Assembly (NCBI RefSeq): GCF_023657595.1
Contig: NZ_CP098323.1
Span: 4,674,001 to 4,738,000, forward strand
DNA length: 64,000 bases
Direction of reading: 5' to 3'
DNA from: Cytobacillus firmus
GTDB taxonomy: Bacteria > Bacillota > Bacilli > Bacillales > Cytobacillaceae
The notes beneath the pieces are model-generated. The model did not search any database. It was given only the letters and a program-made list of their open reading frames with translations, and had not been told where the DNA came from. The position numbers and the translations under genes are program-made. Shown piece after piece: positions 60,660 through 64,000 of this stretch. Every line of letters begins with the position of its first letter. Position 1 is the stretch's first letter.

Positions 60660-61079
60660 ATGGTTAAGTGGATAATACGGGTGCTGCCTTTCCTGTATAT
60701 GGCGCTAATATGGATCCTGTCCAGCATGCCGGCTGATGCTGTGGTGGAGCTGCCGGATTTGGCAGTAGACCGGTTTATAAAAGAATCTATGCATCTGATT
60801 GAGTTTGGTATTTTATATGTTCTTCTGGTTCTGGCAGCGTTGACTGCCGTTAAGCTGACGCCGGGAGTGAATATTCTTTTGGTTTTTTTTGCGTGCTTCT
60901 ACGGGGTTCTCGATGAGATCCATCAGTCATTTGTACCGTACAGGTCTGCTACTGTGATTGACGCTGTTAAGGATATTACAGGTGTGGCGGTGTGCTGGTA
61001 TTTTATCAGCAGGGCTCTTTTTTATGGGCGGTTTGATAGGCTTGGTAAGCTACTTGGTTTCTTTAAAAGGGCAAAATAA
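60660..61079 (+). CDS. VanZ-like membrane protein
   Basis: The 139-residue protein has four membrane helices and the VanZ family signature GVLDEIHQSFVPYRSATVIDAVKDITG near residues 81-107. AAAGGAG precedes ATG 60660. VanZ homologues confer low-level teicoplanin resistance in enterococci, but the chromosomal forms in Bacillus have no proven role. It is divergent from spoIIQ, with the two start codons 143 bases apart, so some regulatory sequence may be shared. It ends in a terminator shared with spoIID. Confidence 0.85.
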   Translation: MVKWIIRVLPFLYMALIWILSSMPADAVVELPDLAVDRFIKESMHLIEFGILYVLLVLAALTAVKLTPGVNILLVFFACFYGVLDEIHQSFVPYRSATVIDAVKDITGVAVCWYFISRALFYGRFDRLGKLLGFFKRAK

Positions 61080-61109
61080 AAGAGCTGATTCTCTATGAAC
61101 CAGCTCTTT
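61079..61109. terminator. Bidirectional terminator between vanZ-like gene and spoIID
   Basis: A perfect 9-bp stem AAAGAGCTG/CAGCTCTTT with a 13-base loop lies between the convergent genes. Confidence 0.8.
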
Positions 61110-61112
61110 CGT

Positions 61113-62144
61113 TTATTTTTTAGCCGTTACTTTCGTCAGCAGTTGGTCAGAAGCTGCAATTTCCACTCCTTTATAATAGTGGGCAACGATTTCTTTGTAG
61201 TTCTTTCCTTCAGCTGCCATGCCGTTTGCGCCGTATTGGCTCATGCCGACTCCATGGCCGTAGCCCTGAGTGTTTATAATGATATTGTCACCTTTGCGTT
61301 CCCAGGTAAAGTCTGTTGATTTCAGGCCCAGTTTCTCTCTGATGTCTTTTCCGCTGACTACTTTCCCGTTAATATCCACTTTTGAAACCCGCTGGCCGGC
61401 TGTTCGCTCAGTCACTGTGCCGATGGTGCTGTCATTTGGAAGCTTCACACCCAATTTCCTTTCAAAATCCTGTACAGAAAATACCTCTCTGCCGTTAAAC
61501 TTCGGCGACTGCAGGTCCCATTTGCTTTCTACACTCTTTAAATAAGGAACGGAATTTGGCCAGATGGCTTCGGAATTTTCGGTAAAGCCGTTACTTGTTG
61601 AAAAGAAGGAAGCTGTTATCGGCGAGCCGTCAAAGGTGAGGATCTGGCCCCTTGTTGAGTTTACGGCATCTTTAACCTTTTGAATTTTCCATTTGTAATC
61701 TGATCCCCAAATTTGCTTAAGTTCACTCTCACTTTTATAAACCTGGTGGGTTACGGTATCATACACTAATGCCCCTTCAGGAAGTTCCACGCTATCTTTG
61801 TTCATCATTTGTTTCACGATAAAGGTTCTTGCCGCTAATGCCTGCGCCTTTAAAGCTTCTTCTTCAAACTCGGCCGGCATTTCCGATGCTACCACTCCGA
61901 CAATATAATCTTCAAGCGGTACCGTCTCCAGCTTTTTCTGTGCAAGGCGGTAGACTCCTACCTCTATGGCTGGCCCCTGAGGAATTTCTGCCGCCGTCTC
62001 TTTCTTGGCATCAGTCTTAAGCTCCTCACCAAGCTTCCCGCTGACATTTCCTTCTGTAAAAGGAATCACAAGCAGGGAGGGAACGATGAGTGTGACGGCA
62101 AACAACAGTGCGGCTAGTACGATGAAAGGTTTGAATTTTGTCAT
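61113..62144 (-). CDS. spoIID: Stage II sporulation lytic transglycosylase SpoIID
   Basis: The 343-residue protein has one N-terminal membrane anchor (about 7-28) and the SpoIID/LytB domain. VPLEDYIVGVVASEMPAEFEEEALKAQALAARTF contains the catalytic Glu88, at the same number as in B. subtilis. Further conserved stretches are SFFSTSNGFTENSEAIWPNSVPYLKSVES and the C-terminal QGYGHGVGMSQYGANGMA, which holds the metal-binding His. The enzyme cleaves denuded glycan strands during engulfment in the mother cell. A SigE-type promoter lies about 45 bases upstream. It is a single gene beside murA, as in B. subtilis. Confidence 0.94.
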   Translation of the reverse strand: MTKFKPFIVLAALLFAVTLIVPSLLVIPFTEGNVSGKLGEELKTDAKKETAAEIPQGPAIEVGVYRLAQKKLETVPLEDYIVGVVASEMPAEFEEEALKAQALAARTFIVKQMMNKDSVELPEGALVYDTVTHQVYKSESELKQIWGSDYKWKIQKVKDAVNSTRGQILTFDGSPITASFFSTSNGFTENSEAIWPNSVPYLKSVESKWDLQSPKFNGREVFSVQDFERKLGVKLPNDSTIGTVTERTAGQRVSKVDINGKVVSGKDIREKLGLKSTDFTWERKGDNIIINTQGYGHGVGMSQYGANGMAAEGKNYKEIVAHYYKGVEIAASDQLLTKVTAKK

Positions 62145-62187
62145 GTTTTAAGCCTCCATAGCAAATAAATAATTCGAACTCAATTCA

Positions 62188-62216
62188 TGTTTATGGCTAT
62201 GGACAAGCTAATATGA
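62188..62216 (-). promoter_or_regulatory. SigE-type promoter of spoIID
   Basis: On the minus strand TCATATT (62216-62210) is a perfect SigE -35, followed by 14 bases and CATAAACA (62195-62188), close to CATACAnT. The start codon is about 43 bases further on. Confidence 0.65.
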
Positions 62217-62368
62217 CAATAGATTAATATTTGCTTCGGAAGTTGGGGGAAGGTGCAGAATAGGGGTAAATTTGCTGGTTTATTACTTAAAGATTTATTT
62301 TTTCCTCTTTAAAGCAGTAGATTTCCAGCTATTTTTTAACAGTGAATCCCTATGTTTTTTCTTTTTGT

Positions 62369-62456
62369 GTGCGGATAGGGACAATTTATGTGCGGATAAG
62401 TTTTTTTATGTGCGGTTAGACCTGATTTATGTGCAGATAAAATTATTTAAGTGCAC
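62369..62456. repeat. GTGCGG tandem array, 5 copies, 20-21-bp pitch
   Basis: TTTATGTGCGGATAA-like units have the word GTGCGG (or a one- or two-base variant) at 62369, 62390, 62410, 62431 and 62451. This is the reverse complement of the word in the array at 37911-37998. It lies 40 bases beyond the murA terminator and upstream of the spoIID promoter. Confidence 0.88.
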
Positions 62457-62499
62457 AATCCAAATTGATTAAGCGCTCCAACGAAAAATAGCATAGCAA

Positions 62500-62549
62500 A
62501 AACCGCAGAATCGATTTGTCAGTCTTCTGACAGCTCGATTCTGCGGTTT
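62500..62549 (-). terminator. Terminator of murA
   Basis: A perfect 15-bp stem AAACCGCAGAATCGA/TCGATTCTGCGGTTT encloses a nested TGTCAG/CTGACA hairpin, and TTTTGC follows on the minus strand. Confidence 0.92.
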
Positions 62550-62614
62550 CAGTTTGAAATGCGCGCAAGGCGACTATTTTGACGACTCTTAAAGGCCGCC
62601 TTGATTGGCATTAT

Positions 62615-63925
62615 TTAGGCGTTCATGTCAGAAACAAGGCCATTATTAACAGATGTTTCTTCCACTTCTGTCACACGTTCGATATCTGCTCCCAATCCGG
62701 CAAGCTTTTCGTGGAAGTCCACGTATCCGCGGTCAAGATGCTTCAGCTCTGTTACGCGTGTTACGCCTTCTGCCACCAATCCAGTAAGGATCAAGGCTGC
62801 AGCTGCACGAAGGTCTGTCGCAGCTACTTCTGCGCCCTGCAGATTGCTTGGTCCGTTCATGATCACAGAACGGCCTTCAATTTTAACATCGGCGTTCATG
62901 CGGCGGAATTCCTCCACATGCATGAAACGGTTTTCGAATACAGTTTCCGTAATCACACTTGTACCCTGAGCGTGAAGCAAGAGGGCCATCATTTGTGATT
63001 GCATGTCTGTCGGGAATCCAGGATGAGGCATTGTTTTAATATCAACGGCCTTCAACTTGTCTGGACCCATAACACGGATGCCTTCAGCTTCTTCAATGAA
63101 GGTAACACCCATTTCTTCCATCTTGGCGATTAATGAAGCAGAATGCTCAAGTACAGCACCTTTTACAAGAACGTCTCCGCCTGTAATGGCAGCTGCTACC
63201 ATGAAAGTTCCTGCTTCAATGCGGTCAGGGATGATGTTGTGCTCTGCACCAAACAGTACGTCCACACCTTCAATGCGGATCGTGCCCGTTCCTGCTCCCT
63301 TAACCTTGGCTCCCATTTTATTAAGGAAGTTAGCCAGGTCCACAATTTCAGGTTCCTTTGCTACGTTTTCCAAAACCGTTGTGCCTTTAGCTAATGTTGC
63401 AGCCATCATAATGTTTTCCGTAGCACCAACGCTAGGGAAATCGAGATATATTTTTGCTCCGTGCAAGCGGCCTTCAGGTGCTTCCGCTTCAATAAAGCCA
63501 TTACCAACCTTTACTTTTGCACCCATCGCTTCAAAGCCTTTTAAATGCTGATCGATTGGGCGGGAACCGATTGCGCAGCCCCCTGGCAATGCCACACGGG
63601 CACGGCCATTTCTTGCTAATAAAGATCCCATGACTAAAACTGAAGCACGCATTTTGCGTACATATTCAAATGGTGCTTCTACCTTCAACTCTCGAGATGC
63701 ATTTACTGTTACTGTATTATTTTCAAACTCCACTTCGGCGTTTAAATAGCGTAATACTTCATTAATAGTATATACATCGGAGAGTGTTGGGACATCACGA
63801 ATTACGCTTTTGCCATCACTTGCTAACAGTGTTGCGGCGATAACCGGTAAAACAGCGTTTTTTGCTCCTTCAACTTTGACAGTACCGCTTAACCTATTTC
63901 CGCCGCGGACGATGATTTTATCCAA
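62615..63925 (-). CDS. murA: UDP-N-acetylglucosamine 1-carboxyvinyltransferase MurA
   Basis: The 436-residue protein is complete. It shows the EPSP-synthase-like fold with [19 protein letters not shown] near the N-terminus and the catalytic Cys117 in [13 protein letters not shown], the residue attacked by fosfomycin. It catalyses the first committed step of peptidoglycan synthesis. Translation starts at TTG 63925 behind GGAGGGGA. Its position next to spoIID and the intact Cys site indicate the murAA copy of Bacillus. A long nested terminator closes the gene. The 75 bases upstream up to the window edge hold no other start. Confidence 0.95.
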   Translation of the reverse strand: MDKIIVRGGNRLSGTVKVEGAKNAVLPVIAATLLASDGKSVIRDVPTLSDVYTINEVLRYLNAEVEFENNTVTVNASRELKVEAPFEYVRKMRASVLVMGSLLARNGRARVALPGGCAIGSRPIDQHLKGFEAMGAKVKVGNGFIEAEAPEGRLHGAKIYLDFPSVGATENIMMAATLAKGTTVLENVAKEPEIVDLANFLNKMGAKVKGAGTGTIRIEGVDVLFGAEHNIIPDRIEAGTFMVAAAITGGDVLVKGAVLEHSASLIAKMEEMGVTFIEEAEGIRVMGPDKLKAVDIKTMPHPGFPTDMQSQMMALLLHAQGTSVITETVFENRFMHVEEFRRMNADVKIEGRSVIMNGPSNLQGAEVAATDLRAAAALILTGLVAEGVTRVTELKHLDRGYVDFHEKLAGLGADIERVTEVEETSVNNGLVSDMNA

Positions 63926-64000
63926 AGTGTATTCCCCTCCGCGTCCAATTTCTCTATATTAATATTCAATCGTTATGATGGGTGTGCCAATAACAATGTT

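Overview
The window looks like a chromosomal segment of a motile, endospore-forming member of the Bacillaceae. The evidence is its content: murA, spoIID, spoIIQ, spoIIID, mbl, flhO/flhP, fabZ, a ywpF-like gene, ssbB and the ywqA/ywqB pair, which together recall the ywq-ywp-murAA part of the Bacillus subtilis map. Composition is low to moderate GC, ribosome binding sites are strong AGGAGG types, and no rRNA, tRNA, CRISPR array, prophage or intact insertion sequence was seen. A genus such as Cytobacillus or Mesobacillus is a guess from gene content only.

Layout, left to right. (1) 1-3 kb: a cut-off DUF1672-type gene and an SA1320-type lipase-like gene. (2) 4.8-12 kb: a catabolic operon read leftwards, made of a LacI-type regulator, a sugar-binding lipoprotein, two permeases, an FAD oxidoreductase and a GH13 alpha-1,6-glucosidase. 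It has a clear sigma-A promoter and two LacI/cre-type operators. (3) 12-17 kb: a secreted 5'-nucleotidase and a secreted modular nuclease, which share a C-terminal domain. (4) 17.5-22.4 kb: a LysM-3D wall protein, a YfcC-type transporter, a short SleB-like cortex hydrolase and a chemoreceptor. (5) 22.5-30.1 kb: a complete yhf/php cluster (yhfZ, Y, U, T, php, S, X, W), a pathway of unknown substrate known from Escherichia coli. Here it has two matching 22-bp candidate operators. (6) 30.2-35 kb: seven leftward genes that look like an immunity-gene island (SUKH, YwqG and LRR-type proteins) with no toxin in sight. (7) 35-40 kb: a soluble PAS chemoreceptor, a secreted alpha/beta hydrolase, tandem repeat arrays and an MFS transporter. 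(8) 40-53 kb: the conserved core from ywqB/ywqA to spoIIID. (9) 53-58 kb: an exonuclease, a CBS/DUF294 regulator and a two-subunit sodium:solute symporter. (10) 58-64 kb: pcp, spoIIQ, a vanZ-like gene, spoIID and murA.

The most unusual structure is non-coding. Five intergenic tandem arrays are built from short words. TTTGCA occurs 17 times at 2961-3296 and 6-7 times at 17323-17454. CCGCAC/GTGCGG occurs five times at 37911-37998 and, in the opposite orientation, five times at 62369-62456. A fifth array has 52-bp units with inverted GTCCGAA/TTCGGAC words at about 38119-38590. The short words recur every 19-23 nt (nearly always 20 or 21), about two helical turns; the long unit is close to five turns. 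Four of the five arrays begin 18-40 nt beyond a factor-independent terminator. This regularity suggests phased protein binding or nucleoid organisation, but the function is unknown.

Sporulation logic is visible in the DNA: SigE-type promoters stand before spoIIID and spoIID, with a weaker SigF-type candidate before spoIIQ. A competence-type (ComK-like) box stands before ssbB. Start sites were moved from the longest possible reading frame where a ribosome binding site decides it.
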